A stretch of 64,000 nt of DNA, taken from Muraenolepis orangiensis (Eukaryota > Chordata > Actinopteri > Gadiformes > Muraenolepididae). Below are positions 23,748-44,426 of this stretch, one piece after another. The stretch lies in the NCBI GenBank assembly GCA_027704905.1, contig CM051007.1, positions 22,446,812 through 22,510,811 of the forward strand, given 5' to 3'. The notes beneath the pieces are model-generated. The model made no database searches and had not been told where the DNA came from. It saw nothing but the letters and a program-made list of their open reading frames with translations. Both the position numbers and the translations under genes were made by a program. How positions within the stretch are numbered: the first letter of the stretch is position 1; each line of letters starts with the position of its first letter.

Positions 23748-24308
23748 TCATCCGGAGTCACAAAGGCGGAAATGTCGGAGGCTCGAGGAAGTTAGAGGCA
23801 CTTGCCAATAACCTTTTAGAAGGTCGAGCTTGGTGACATACTCTGCAGACCCAACGTTATCTACGCAATCCTCCTTTGGTCGAGAGCTAATTAGCATTAG
23901 CATTAGGGTTGCTGCAAGTAGCATAACCCTTGGGGACTTTAGCTGACTGCGCGCTCTGAGTCGCATCAGCCGGTTTGTGGGTGAGGACATACTAGTCTGC
24001 CTCAAACAATGTGCTAACCTTCGGTTAATTTAAAAACATCACGTAGGCACTTCCTTTTGAATAACAGCCCGTTTAGCAGCATTAACCCGGTACGGGTGCT
24101 GCCGGCTGGGCTTAGGGTCTGTAACCACTGATAGCATGCCGTAACACAGAGGTCTAGGTTGGAACGTCACCAAACAGTCAGAGAGATGCCCCAGGTGGGA
24201 CTCTGGGTTAGTTACCATCTCTGAAGTTAATAACCTCACTCTGCTGGGGTGCATGTTGGGGTGCGTTGCGAAGCACCAGACCATCCTCATCCGCTGGGAC
24301 AGACACAT
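23748..24308 (-). mobile_element. Ty3/Gypsy retrotransposon pol fragment, broken
   Basis: The minus strand encodes DPKPSRQHPYRVNAAKRAVI (upstream) and VTKLDLLKGYWQVPLT (downstream), both typical of the Gypsy protease-RT junction and RT core. The intervening segment is deleted and frames are interrupted, so the element is dead. It sits in the 5' part of host-gene copy 1 and accounts for much of that copy's extra length. Confidence 0.7.
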
Positions 24309-24694
24309 GTAGGCAGGGGCACCAGCGTTATAGATGGCACCTATATGGACGGAACAGGTGACACATTACTCTCTAAATGGCACGTCTAGGTCAAAAGCAG
24401 GTCAAAAGCAGTCACACGCAAAAACACTCACTACAATCATCCCAGTGAAGTGTTGATATCCTGGAGGTCTCCCGTGTCCCAGCAGCACATGGCAGGCCAT
24501 TGCGCCACGTGACGACACACCAACACATGATACATACATGTGCAGACCTTCACAATGCCCGTTGCATGTTAAGAATTGTATTTGATTAATTAAACCACCA
24601 ATTGTAACTTTCAAATTTGATCAAACCTGAACTACTATTACTACTATCTCGGTTTTCTGGTTTGGTCCAAGTTCCCAGGCAGGCAGCTAGGAGC

Positions 24695-24720
24695 TACCAA
24701 GAGAAAGAGTATATATCCTC
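24695..24720 (-). promoter_or_regulatory. Start region of host gene copy 1 (TOP-like)
   Basis: Minus strand reads GGATATATACTCTTTCTCTT. CTCTTTCTCTTGG matches the putative 5' end of copy 2. Here the TATAT lies only a few bases upstream, not about 25 bp, so this promoter looks altered. Confidence 0.45.
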
Positions 24721-24949
24721 GGATGACGATAACCCGCCCCCCAAAACTCTGATTGGGTATTCACCAGCGCAGTGAGCTCTGCTGATTGGTTCACAGAACC
24801 TCAGGTGAGATAGGTCCGAGGCAGGGTATTGTAAGATAAAGACCCCCACATAACATCTGGTAAAATCACACATACCAAAAAGTACACAGACCCCTGTATC
24901 ATATCGTGTCAATTTATTGATGCATAAAAACAAAACGATGCATGTCAGA

Positions 24950-26320
24950 ATGATACATCTGTTTAGCTTTTGTAGGTGTTTTTTTAGAAGTCAATCGTGT
25001 TACATCTCGATATTCTTGTATACTTAATTACATTTTTTACCCAACCTAACGACAAACGCGTCGTTTATCCCAGTCCAGTGGATAATAATAAAAAGATAAT
25101 TCTAAAGTAGACTATATGACACTCCGAGATAGAAGAGAAAAATAAACCATGCACTGTGGTATGCTATTCATGGAGTTTAACACAAGTTCAAATATACCAT
25201 CCACAGCAAAAAAAACAATCCTATTTCCCACAACCCACAAAAATAAAAATACAAACCCCTTACTGTAGAGAATGCAATTAAATGGAATGCCGTACTTGCA
25301 ATATATGCATTTCCATTGAGTAAAATATAATATGGTGCATTATTTGTAATGAAAATAATCCACAATAATGATCAAATGTTATGAAATGATAACTTGTTTT
25401 CTGCCTTTACACTTCTTGCCACGAGCCTATATCGATTTGCACGCAATAACTTTGGTAGCTTCCAGAATAATATAGTCATTAGATATCGGTTAAACCATGA
25501 CACGTCTAAAAAATGTTCTATCGATGATAAAAACCTGTGTTAAATGTGCTGAATGCACACATGGTTCTGAAAGTGGAATGGTGTGCATTGGAGTACTAGT
25601 GTTTACACGTTTAACACGTCCCATTCAATCACATCTGATGATCGATAGGACCCCAATGTCTCATCTGCTTTATTTAAATTGTGGTCATTAACATCTGTGG
25701 TAATGATGCGTCTATTCTGAACTCGGTGCCCGAATGCCACACTACCCAAAATCAGAACAGGAAACACAAAAGCATATCAATCACCCTTAACACAGCAAGT
25801 CTTAAAATGACACATGCTCCCAACATGTATGTGTATGTGAACAAGTTAAATGTCCATGCCCTCTTCAGTAAGGTGCACAGTTTTAAGGCAGAAATCCACA
25901 TGTGGATTTTAACTCATTACCAGAGTAAGCTTTCCCTCTCCAACTGATGATTGAGTTAATGACATCACCAGACTGATCTAGAATGCCAATCAAGTGATCT
26001 AGACTACAGTACTAAGACAAACCTAGAGTACCAAGACTGGCCTAGAGTACTAATAGACTTATCTATAGTACCAATAGTCACAGAGCAACATTGCAGTTTG
26101 CTACTCAACAAAGAACTGTAACATTCTTTCATAATCTTGAAATGAGCATGCAGGTCATTCGCTCGGTCCAAAAGTGCAAACAGAACAGAGAACCCATACC
26201 AAAATAGAATCAGCATAAATACTCTGCACTTAAGTAAATAGGAAGACATTCAGTATGTAGGACAGATTAATGTGAGACATATTTGATTAGCACAGTTCTA
26301 GAACATTCAAGATTAGTACT
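24950..26320. other. Intergenic, AT-rich
   Basis: Between the start of the snoRNA host gene and the 3' end of sacm1l. Short open frames here match no family I know; no feature is supported. Confidence 0.5.
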
Positions 26321-26322
26321 TT

Positions 26323-26332
26323 TTTATTTATT
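26323..26332 (-). terminator. Candidate sacm1l poly(A) signals
   Basis: Two overlapping AATAAA on the minus strand, about 510 nt after the stop codon. First canonical signals met downstream. Confidence 0.5.
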
Positions 26333-26842
26333 TTTACAGTATCCTTCAGCATTTTAGATATGATCCACACAAATGTCTTTGAACCATTATTGGAATTGAT
26401 AAATTACATTGCTGAGGAAAAAGGTCCTATATACCCGATAAATACTTAAAGAATCACTTTTCTGTGCAAACTGCAACACAGTTCAGTCTTCCCACGTAGA
26501 TAATCAATGTTTTGCGGAACACTTCATTGTTCACACAATTTACTTAAGTGCTTTTAAAAAAGGAAGGGATCTGTCTCCGCCATTTGGCAATTGCTAAATG
26601 CCAGCTCAACCAACCCCTCCTTACTCTCACAGGCCCAACATATTGGATATAGGAAGAAGAGTCAGTGTGCAGCAAGACAAGAAACTGATAGATGTACAGG
26701 GACCTCTATAATCGAGAAGTAGGCAGAGCAGGCCCAAAGCACACAGGCAGGGGAATAGGAAATGTAACCCAAGATGAAAGACAATGGAAGAAACCTTTTC
26801 TTTTGCCCGCTAAACCGTTATTTTTTTCACCCACAACCACAT

Positions 26843-36552
<9,710 letters not shown>

Positions 36553-36720
36553 CTTCACTTGATGAGCTCCCTAACCTGGGTGACGTGTGGCTACTAAGTT
36601 AGGTTGTCCGTATTTGCCAAGTATTTTCCAGCGCTCCCCGATTCCAGCTCCCTCCCCAGTTCACACAAGCAATTGTACGCGATGTCTGAACTTCTAACCA
36701 ATCTGGCAACCTCATAAGGT
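36553..36720 (-). promoter_or_regulatory. Probable sacm1l promoter region
   Basis: Immediately upstream of the sacm1l ATG (36552). No TATA box is evident. The assignment rests only on position. Confidence 0.3.
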
Positions 36721-36904
36721 ATGTCGATGGGCGCGGTGACTGGTATTCATATGGTATTTACCTTTGACTGTGTGGTTTTACTGGTATTTGTGAAATCTTA
36801 GATTATATGATGTAAATGCTGTTCAACTTGCCCTTATTGGTGGATTATTAAGCTCTGTTTGTAGAGGAAATTTGTTTAAAATAATACTCGATATATATTA
36901 TTAT

Positions 36905-37200
36905 TAACAACAACAATAATAATAGTAACAATCATAATAATTGTGTGTGTGTGTGTGTGTGTGTCTAACAATTAACGTTTAAGTAAATTAAAACATTGGA
37001 TTGGGATTCTCTGAATATTAAACACATTGATCCGTTATTAATTAATCAAATGTATTAATACAGCACCTGTCAAGAACAGCATTTACAAAGTAGTTAATAG
37101 TAACAGCTCATAACATAAAAAGCATAAAGATAAGAGATGAGGCACATTCCCAAAACACATTCCCACATCACATTATTAATAATAATAATACTAATAATAC

Positions 37201-37251
<51 letters not shown>

Positions 37252-37345
37252 CAACAATAATAATAGTAACAATCATAATAATTGTGTGTGTGTGTCTAAC
37301 AATTAAAGTTTAAGAAATTAAAACATCGGATTGAGATTCTCTGAA
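36905..37345. repeat. Direct repeat pair with (AAT)n
   Basis: About 36906-37020 and 37246-37345 share ACAACAATAATAATAGTAAC, a GT tract, CTAACAATTAA and GATTCTCTGAATATTA. The (AAT/ACT)n array at 37171-37258 separates them. Confidence 0.75.
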
Positions 37346-39730
37346 TATTATTAATAATAATAATAATAATAATAATAAATTATATTTATAATGCACTTTT
37401 AATTTGCGTGGGCAAAACTCAAAGTGCTACAGAGTAAAAATGGTTTAAATAAAACAACAGAATAAAAGCAGCGACGTTTACGCCGGCATGGCAACCAGTG
37501 GGTCTTTTTAAAAATCTAGTGAAAAGCTATTCTAAAAAGATGTGTTTTTAGGCCTTTTTTTAAAACATCCACAGTCTGTGGTGTCCTCAGCTGGTTTGGG
37601 AGGGCATTCCACAGTCTCGGAGCAGCGGAGCAGAAGGCTCGGTCTCGTCTCGGTCTGGTTTTCAGTTTGGTCCTGGGGGGAAGGAGGAGGTTTGCCTTTT
37701 CAGAGCGTAGGCTCCTCGTGGAGGTTTGTGGGGTGAGAAGTTCTTTGATGTATGAGGGAGCATTCCATGAATGCACAGATAGGTGAAGAGGGGGATTTTG
37801 TAGTCAATCCTGAGTGAGACCGGGAGCCAGTGCAATGATTTGAGTATGGGCGTGATGTGCTCATACTTCCGCACTCTCATCAGGATCCTAGCAGCGCTGT
37901 TCTGGATATACTGCAGCTTCTGGATGTTCTTGGCAGGAATCCCAATGAGAAGTGCGTTACAGTAGTCTAGCCTGGAGGAGACAAAGGCATGGACAAGCTT
38001 TGATAGACTGAGTGTGAGGCGGAGTTTAGCAATATTTCTGAGGTGGTAGAAGGAGGTCTTGCATGTTTGTTTGATGTGGGCCTCAAAGGTCAGGTAAGGA
38101 TCCATTTTAACACCCAGATTGGTGACAGTTGATGAGAGTGAAATGTTCTGGCCGGAGAAGGTGATGCTGGTGATGGAGGATGAAAGGACCTGATGTGGAG
38201 TGCCAACTAGAATGGCTTCAGTCTTGGAGCTGTTTAATTGAAGGAAGTTGTGCTTCATCCACACCTTTATCTCCTCCAGGCATGTGGTTATGTTGGATGA
38301 TGGCAGAGGTGTGGAGGGGGTTGTGTTTGTTCTGATGTAGAGCTGTGTGTCATCAGCATAGCAATGGAAAGATATTCCATGCCGGCTGATGACACGACCA
38401 AGGGGGGGACATGTGGTGAAAAGGGTGGGGCCGAGGACTGATCCTTGAGGGACACCACAGTTCACAGAGTGTGTTTGTGATTTTGCCACTCCCAAGGTGA
38501 CGTGCTCAGTCCTCCCGGTGAGATATGAGGTGAACCAGTTTAGGGCAGAGTCAGAGAGTCCAATTGTCGAGCGAAGACGATGGAGTACAATGTCATGGTC
38601 GACGGTGTCAAATGCTGCAGTTAGATCCAGGAGGATGAGGAGGGATGGAGATCCGGTGTCAGCTGTCATCAGCAGGTCAATTGTCACCCTGACTAAGGCA
38701 GTTTCTGTACTGTGGCCCTGGCGGAAACCAGACTGGAATTTTTCAAAGAGGTTATTGTGTTTGAGATGTTCGTGAATCTGAATGGCAATTACCTTCTCCA
38801 GCACCTTTGATAGAAATGGCAGGTTGGAGATGGGTCTGTAATTAGCCAGGACTTCAGGGTCTAAGGTGGGTTTTTTGAGGAGTGGTTTGATGATAGCAGC
38901 TTTTAATGGGGATGGAACATGACCAGACTGGATGGAGTGGTTTATCACTGAAGTGATCAGGGGACTTATGGCACCAATGTTAGATTTGACCAGGGCTGTG
39001 GGAAAGGGGTCCAGAGCACAGGTGGAGGGTTTCATCTTTTTGATGATGGCCTCAACTTCATGCTGCGAGATATCAGTGAAGCAGCAAAGAGGCTGGGTAG
39101 GTCCGGGCTGGGGGTTGACGGTAAGGACTGGGAGAGCAGCGGAGTTTGAGAGGAGAGAGCGGATGGTCTCTACTTTTTTCCTAAAAAATGTGATAAAATG
39201 ATCACACTGCTCCTCTGTGGTGTATTTGTGTAAGGGAGTCTGAGGTTTGAGGAGATGATTTATGGTGGAAAAGAGTTGCTTGGAGTTGCCAGGGCTATTG
39301 TTGATGATAGTGGAGTAGAATTTTGACCGTGTGTCTCTGAAGGGACTTTGCATACGCTTTTTGGTGGCCCCGGTATGCCTGTCTGTGAACAGTGAGTCCA
39401 GAAACCTTGAGGCGCCGCTCAAGGACACGCCCCGCTGTCTTCATTTTCCGCAGCTCGCAGGTGTACCAGGGGGCTGTGCGTGTGAAAGTGACTGTTCTGG
39501 TTTTGACAGGGGTGTGGAGATCCAGGAGATTACGCAGAGATGTATTGTAAAAGTCCACAGATTCATTGACTGATGTAGGAGTAATTGTGGAGAGATGCTG
39601 GAGATCCGAAGTCATGGTGTCGGGGTTGATGTTTTTCAGATTTCTGAAATGGATTTGACGCTTGGGTTTGGTGCAGCTCCATTGAGATGGCTCCCTTACA
39701 CAAAGACACCACAGTTTAAAATACAAACCA
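37345..39730 (-). mobile_element. 5'-truncated, frameshifted L2-like LINE
   Basis: The minus strand encodes the linker and reverse transcriptase in three frames: 39726-39295, 39428-37662 (588 codons) and 37776-37516. Motifs: LLDLTAAFDTVDH, LNWFTSYLTGRTEHV, GVPQGSVLGP and CYADDTQLY (near residue 355). The C-terminal RLWNALPNQLR is in the last frame, so at least two frameshifts have occurred. The endonuclease is absent. The 3' end (GTGCATTATAAATATAATTT) runs into an (ATT)n tail at 37349-37378, as in L2/CR1 elements. It lies between sacm1l and host gene copy 2. Confidence 0.88.
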
Positions 39731-40122
39731 AATAAGCAGCTAGTCAGCTGCTTATTGTTTTAAACTGTTACTATTGTCTACTATTGACTAAGTCGTGCAA
39801 ATCTCAAGTCTAGTGTTCAAACACAACACATGTTACTTGTGTATATTCTCCTTTATTGATAGTTGCATGTGATGTGAGATCAGAGAGACTCGTTACACAC
39901 GGTAGGTGGCGGTATGGACTCGCTCAGCGAGCAAAGTATACGCAATTATTTCGGAACGTATCAAATAGTTTTAGCAAATGAAATCACACACATTCTGAAA
40001 ATATACAGTTACAATCGTGTGACGAGACGCTTTACACAATTAACCACAATATACAAAATATGGATTTTGAATTTACGAATGGCGAACAGACAGGACACCC
40101 ACGGACCGGCCGAGGACCCCCG

Positions 40123-40160
40123 TATATAAACGCCGCGCGTCGGCATACTCTTTCTCTTGG
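40123..40160 (+). promoter_or_regulatory. TATA box and TOP-like start of host gene copy 2
   Basis: TATATAAA at 40123-40130 is followed 25 bp later by ACTCTTTCTCTTGG, with the probable start at C40148. A C plus an unbroken pyrimidine run at the 5' end is typical of snoRNA host and ribosomal-protein transcripts. Confidence 0.65.
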
Positions 40161-40454
40161 TAGCTACTAGCTGACTCCTCTGGAACTTGGACCACACCAG
40201 AAAACCGAGATAGTATTAATAGTAGTAGTTTAGGTTTGATCGAATTTTAAAGTTACAATTGGTCTATTGAATAATCAAATACAATTCTTAACATGCAATG
40301 GGCATTGTGAAGGTCTGCACATGTATGTATCATGTGTTGGTATGTCACCACGTGGCGCAATGGTCGGCCATGTGCTGCTGGGACACGGGAGGCCTCCAGG
40401 ATATCAACACTTACTACAAATAACGAAGTGATGGTAGCCAACTAGGATGATTGT

Positions 40455-40510
40455 AATTTGGTGTGCCGCACCGGACTCGAACTCACGCTTGAGCGAAGAA
40501 CGAGAGAAGC
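40455..40510 (-). repeat. tRNA-like SINE fragment
   Basis: Minus strand contains GTGAGTTCGAGTCCGGTGCG followed by GCACACC, which resembles a B box and a tRNA 3' end. The 5' half of a tRNA is not recognisable. Confidence 0.35.
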
Positions 40511-40854
40511 TAAAACCTACAGGCTCAAGCTTCATCGTGTCATGAGTGAAGTTTACTTCCCTGCACAGCACTACAGGCTGGCCTCTGTTACACTGGATCA
40601 AGACGTTCAGTAAGTGTACAGTTGGTGTTAAATGATTAGCTTTTATGATGTTCACAGTACGCTGCCCCAACATATTCCTTGCTTCTGTTGCAATCGTTCT
40701 CACGTATGTATTGTAACGGTGCACATGTGTCTTTGAATAGGTATCCTAATGGATCGACGTGCATGCAGCGTTCCTTTCGGAGGCCTCTGTCCAGGATTTA
40801 CACGTGAGCATCTTGGCTGTTTTTTTTCTGTGCTTGTCTGTGTACACTTGATGT

Positions 40855-40924
40855 CTGTCGGTGATGATTCAGTTATTGGTTCTACTGATTTGCAATGAAG
40901 TTTACTCGCAGCGCACTGAGACGG
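40855..40924 (+). ncRNA. Alpha-like C/D-box snoRNA 1
   Basis: Stem CTGTC/GACGG, C box GTGATGA (40861-40867), D' CTGA, D box CTGA (40916-40919) preceded by TTACTCGCAGCGCA. Orphan guide. Confidence 0.75.
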
Positions 40925-41084
40925 TCACCCTTCCATGGGCTAACAACTTTTATGGCTGTGTTTCCTTGTACATGTCAAGCCTAAGTCTGGTTTATATCGC
41001 TACTGCTTCGTTTCAGGTTGACTGTGGACTTGAGGCCCTTGGCGGTGTCATGCGACTAGTAAGTAACTCTGGTTAATCTAGACT

Positions 41085-41145
41085 GTCTATAATTATTCAT
41101 TTAATTAGCCGTCTGGCCAATGACGTTGTTATACGCTGAAAAAGC
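41085..41145 (+). pseudogene. Degenerate beta-type snoRNA
   Basis: Follows the beta layout (ATTCATTTAATTAG, GTCTGGCCAATGACG, TACGCTGAAAAAG), but the C box is ATTATTC rather than ATGATGA. The same degenerate sequence occurs at 22545-22605 in copy 1, so it predates the duplication or was copied by conversion. Confidence 0.55.
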
Positions 41146-41196
41146 ATGGTTTCAAGAGACCATGTTGTGGCTAGCCACTATTTTTCCACCTTTAGT

Positions 41197-41266
41197 CTGT
41201 CGATGATGATTCAGTATTTGGTTCAACTGACTCAAACTGATGCTTACTCGCAGCGCACTGAGACAG
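41197..41266 (+). ncRNA. Alpha-type C/D-box snoRNA 2
   Basis: Stem CTGTC/GACAG, C box ATGATGA, D' CTGA, C'-like TGATGC, D box CTGA. Guide region CTTACTCGCAGCGCA is shared with the first alpha copy. Confidence 0.8.
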
Positions 41267-41497
41267 TTCATTTTAATAACTTGTACAAATGGTTGGGTCT
41301 GGGGTTAAAGGGTTCATGTCAATCTAGCTAGATGCTTTTTGATTTTTAATGATGCCTAGATTTATTTGGTGGCTGTCCAAAGTAAAGTCCAATATTGCTT
41401 TATTTCAGTTTGACTGTGGATTGAGGCCCTCTGCGGTGTCACTCGTCGGTGTCATTTGACCAGTAAGTCTATCTGGTTTATTATGAATGTAGGAGTA

Positions 41498-41577
41498 ATG
41501 TGCTTTTATGATGATTCATTTGACTAGAGTCTCTGACTAACTCATGAAGTTATATCACAGTACGCTGACATGCACAT
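41498..41577 (+). ncRNA. Beta-type C/D-box snoRNA 1
   Basis: Stem ATGTGC/GCACAT, C box ATGATGA (41508-41514), D' CTGA, C'-like CATGAAG, D box CTGA (41565-41568). GACTAGAGTC upstream of D' complements GACUCUAGUC, which I recall from LSU rRNA. The nucleotide opposite position 5 is the U after GAC. Confidence 0.8.
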
Positions 41578-41749
41578 GTTGTTTGTATTAATTAAAAATG
41601 CAGTGTTTGTCAACTAAAAACATTTGTCCTTATTTTTAGACGTCTGAACATCTGTATCAAGAGCAGGAGACGCCAGTCTTGTTCTAAAGGAATGATTTTC
41701 CGTAAGTAATACATTAGACTCAGCCTGGAGGATGTTTAGAACCGATTGT

Positions 41750-41825
41750 ATGCTGTAATGATGACTAATTAGACTAGAGTTTCTGATTACTCATGAAGTT
41801 ACTTCACAGTACACTGAACAAGCAT
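41750..41825 (+). ncRNA. Gamma-type C/D-box snoRNA 1
   Basis: Stem ATGCT/AGCAT, C box ATGATGA, D' CTGA, C'-like CATGAAG, D box CTGA (41814-41817). AGACTAGAGTT before D' can pair with the same LSU segment as beta, using one G-U pair. Confidence 0.78.
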
Positions 41826-41972
41826 GGTTGGCTTATATTGTAAAGATTAAAGTGCAGAGTGATGCTAATGAAGGGCATCCTTGTCTTTGGCAGGTTGCAG
41901 GGGACTTCACGTTTGACTGCTGCCTTCAGCCCCCTCTGTAAGTGATGTTGTGGATAGCCACTATTTTGCCAC

Positions 41973-42042
41973 CTGTCGATGATGATTCAGTATTTGGTTC
42001 AACTGATTCAAACTGATGCTTACTCGCAGCGCACTGAGACAG
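41973..42042 (+). ncRNA. Alpha-type C/D-box snoRNA 3
   Basis: Stem CTGTC/GACAG and all boxes as in 41197-41266; differs by about one base. Confidence 0.8.
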
Positions 42043-42237
42043 TTAAACATTTGAAAAACTTGTACAAATGGTTTGGGTTAAAAGGGTTGATGCTGTTTTG
42101 ATCAGAAGCCAAGAATAATTTGGTGGCAGTCCCAACTAAAGTCTAATATTGCCTTATTTCAGCTTGACTGGATTGAGGCCCTCTGCAGTGTCATTTGACC
42201 AGTAAGTAATATCTGGTTTAATATGACTGTAGGAGTA

Positions 42238-42317
42238 ATGTGCTTTTATGATGATTCATTTGACTAGAGTCTCTGACTAACTCATGAAGTTATATCACAG
42301 TACGCTGACATGCACAT
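42238..42317 (+). ncRNA. Beta-type C/D-box snoRNA 2
   Basis: Identical over the mature region to 41498-41577, including the GACTAGAGTC guide and the ATGTGC/GCACAT stem. Confidence 0.8.
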
Positions 42318-42493
42318 GTTGCTTGTATAAACTTGACATTTGAAATGCAGTTTGTCAACTAAAATCATTTGTCATTCTGTTAGATGTTCAAACGTGGGAT
42401 CCAGAGCAGGAGACGCCAGTCTTGTTCTAAAGGAATGATATCTAGTAAGTTATACTTTGGACTTCAGCCTGGAGGATGTTTAGAACAAATAGT

Positions 42494-42569
42494 ATGCTTT
42501 AATGATGACTAATTAGACTAGAGTTTCTGATTCCTCATGAAGTTACTTCACAGTACACTGAATAAGCAT
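42494..42569 (+). ncRNA. Gamma-type C/D-box snoRNA 2
   Basis: Stem ATGCTT/AAGCAT, C box ATGATGA, guide AGACTAGAGTT, D' CTGA, D box CTGA. Near-identical to 41750-41825. Confidence 0.78.
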
Positions 42570-42789
42570 ATTTGGTGGAAAACTAGTATTAAATGCTGCT
42601 AATGGATTGTGTTTAATGGATTGCAATATTTTCTTATGGGCCTACAGGTGCTGTTAACTCTGAAGAACTTCGACGCTCAATCCAGTGGGGTGTGCTGCCC
42701 TACATCTTAGAATTGTATACAACCTACAACTCTTAGCCAAGTGTCTTACAATGTAGAATGCAATAAAGAATTTTGAAAAACAAACCTCT

Positions 42790-43500
42790 TTTCTCAGACA
42801 TTGTCAGCCTTTACAATGAGGTTTCAAAAATGAACACTGAACTGCTTGTTTATTTTCCCTTCGCTGAACTGAAATGGATGGGTTAATTTATTATTCATTA
42901 ATTGGTCTTTACAGTTTTGGGGAGCTTTACAAGTAATATGTAAACTAATTTGTCTAAAGGTGTTCCAGATGTTACACATTACAATAGTTTGAGCTTGGCG
43001 TGAATTGGACTAATTATTAATCAATTGAAAGGTTGGCCTGTTGGATCCAAGTGAAATGTTTTAATTGTTTCCACGGCCATTGCCAAAGCATGGTACTGTA
43101 GCGCCAGGGGGTATGCACTGTTACGGCTACGTTAACACATTTATTGGCCTGTCAAAAAATGTCAATATTACAGCTGCACCTACTCTGCTACAATAGTCAC
43201 TTGGGTTTTTGCAAGAAACTGACATTATTATAAAACCTTTCCCAGATAAATCAAGTTTGAGCTGATGTGTATCACTTCTTTAATATGAGGGCTTTCTACG
43301 AGGCTGAATAAAGAGCTAAATAGTGGCCTTATCTTTATGTAACATAAAATTGACCGTCCAGGACTTAAGTTTGGGAACTACTGATCAACCTTTACTGTAG
43401 GTGGGAGAAGTAGCCTTGAGTACAGCTCGCATCCTGGGAGTTTCCGGATCCTGCCGTCAGCTTTCCGGTTCCGTCAAGGTGGTGGCAGTTTGATGTTGAC
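42790..43500. other. Intergenic
   Basis: Between the end of host gene copy 2 and the C6orf47-like gene. No ORF or repeat that I recognise. Confidence 0.45.
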
Positions 43501-44426
43501 ATGGCAGTGTGCTACGAGTGGCCATAAGGACAATGAACCGTTCCTGGTGGATCCTTTGCCTACACATGCTTTTGAAACTGTAGGCAACGAACGCTCCGCG
43601 TTGCCACGTCGCTGATCGTGAACGGTTCGTTTCCAATGGTCTATAACTTTACTACACTATAAACTATATTGTACTATCCGATCGGTGAGCTACAACGTCA
43701 CACGTCCAGCAAAGGTAAGCGTCTTGTTCTGAGACAACCCAGTTGTAGGTAGGATTTGGATATAAAGCAGACAATCTTTATCTCTTATGACCTGGAACAA
43801 CTTATAACCACTTCTGTTCTCGGCTAGTGCTTTGAGTTAAAAAAAGAAAAAAAGCTACTTAGCTTAGCTAAGATAGCTACAGTACAGTTGTTTACCACCT
43901 TTTGTCTTGACAACATTCAATCAAGTGTATAGTTTTCTTTTCTCTTGACAGGAATCAGGACACCTGCGAGGAACAATATCTGGGGATTGTTTAAACCTAC
44001 GAGTGTGAGGGAGCCTACTGTTTCTCTGCAGTTGACCTTATGTATAGGCCACATAGGCTCTATCTGGCAATCGCCGTTCTTTTGTTTGGATTTACTGAAG
44101 TGTCGGAAGTATGTGGAGGGAACCTGTTTCGACACCAACTTATTGGCTTCGAGTGAATGTGTTTGGATTGAGTGTTTGCGTTTTGGTTTAACGCCCATTG
44201 GTGTGTGCGCGCGGCCCAGGGCGTTTTGCTGGCCGCAGCTCCGACTTGCTTTTTGACAAGTAGGATCATAGTTAACGCTACAACAGTGAAATCGTTGTCT
44301 TGGCTGTTCAGGAAGAGGAAAAAAAACACCGCACAACTTTTAACTATTCTAAAAGGGGACATTCATAACTTCATGTCTACACAGTTGGTTACACCGATTT
44401 AAGTGAATTATATTTGGGGCGGGGGG
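43500..44426 (+). promoter_or_regulatory. 5' UTR and leader intron of the C6orf47-like gene
   Basis: A donor AAAG|GTAAGC at 43714/43715 and an acceptor CTTGACAG at 43944-43951 define a leader intron. Exon 2 begins at 43952 and carries about 475 nt of 5' UTR with several short upstream frames before the coding ATG. Confidence 0.55.

Larger units (their letters stand above)
19545..24709 (-). ncRNA. snoRNA host gene, copy 1 (amplified)
   Basis: Non-coding spliced RNA, recognised by homology to copy 2 (40148-42780, plus) and by its intronic C/D snoRNAs. Supported exons (minus): 22939-22877, 22664-22624, 22286-22247, 21941-21886, 21598-21559, 21256-21217, 20912-20873, 20572-20533, about 20355-20305, and a last exon 19682 to about 19545 with AATAAA at 19569-19564. 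The start is placed at 24709, where CTCTTTCTCTTGG gives a TOP-like 5' end as in copy 2. The first exon is not resolved. Six exons are near-identical (CTTGACTGTGGATTGAGGCC ... ATTTGACCA|GTAAGT), one per ~340-bp unit. A Gypsy fragment interrupts the first part. The position beside trnau1ap is like mammalian SNHG12, but I cannot claim orthology. Confidence 0.8.
40148..42780 (+). ncRNA. snoRNA host gene, copy 2
   Basis: Non-coding spliced transcript, inverted relative to copy 1. Supported exons: first exon from 40148 (end unresolved), 40741-40803, 41017-41058, 41409-41462, 41640-41701, 41894-41937, 42163-42201, 42384-42444, and 42648 to about 42780 with AATAAA at 42762-42767. Every listed internal exon has AG before and GTGAGC/GTAAGT after it. 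Exons carry no long ORF. C/D snoRNAs lie in the introns. Exon 40741-40803 is identical to 22939-22877 in copy 1 (63 of 63 bases); later exons are more diverged. The likely role is delivering snoRNAs, with the spliced RNA a by-product. Confidence 0.85.

Noticed and set aside
19545..24709. CRISPR-like array of repeats and spacers
   Set aside because: The ~340-bp units contain exons with GT-AG signals and C/D snoRNAs in a eukaryotic context; repeat length and layout do not fit CRISPR.
37542..39573. Several plus-strand ORFs between 37.5 and 39.6 kb
   Set aside because: Antisense shadows of the minus-strand L2-like LINE.
40455..40510. Genuine tRNA gene
   Set aside because: Only a B-box-like segment is present; acceptor and anticodon stems cannot be formed, so a SINE fragment is more likely.
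44403..44426. N-terminal extension of the C6orf47-like protein from GTG at 44403
   Set aside because: GTG is not a normal eukaryotic start; the first in-frame ATG is 44427.
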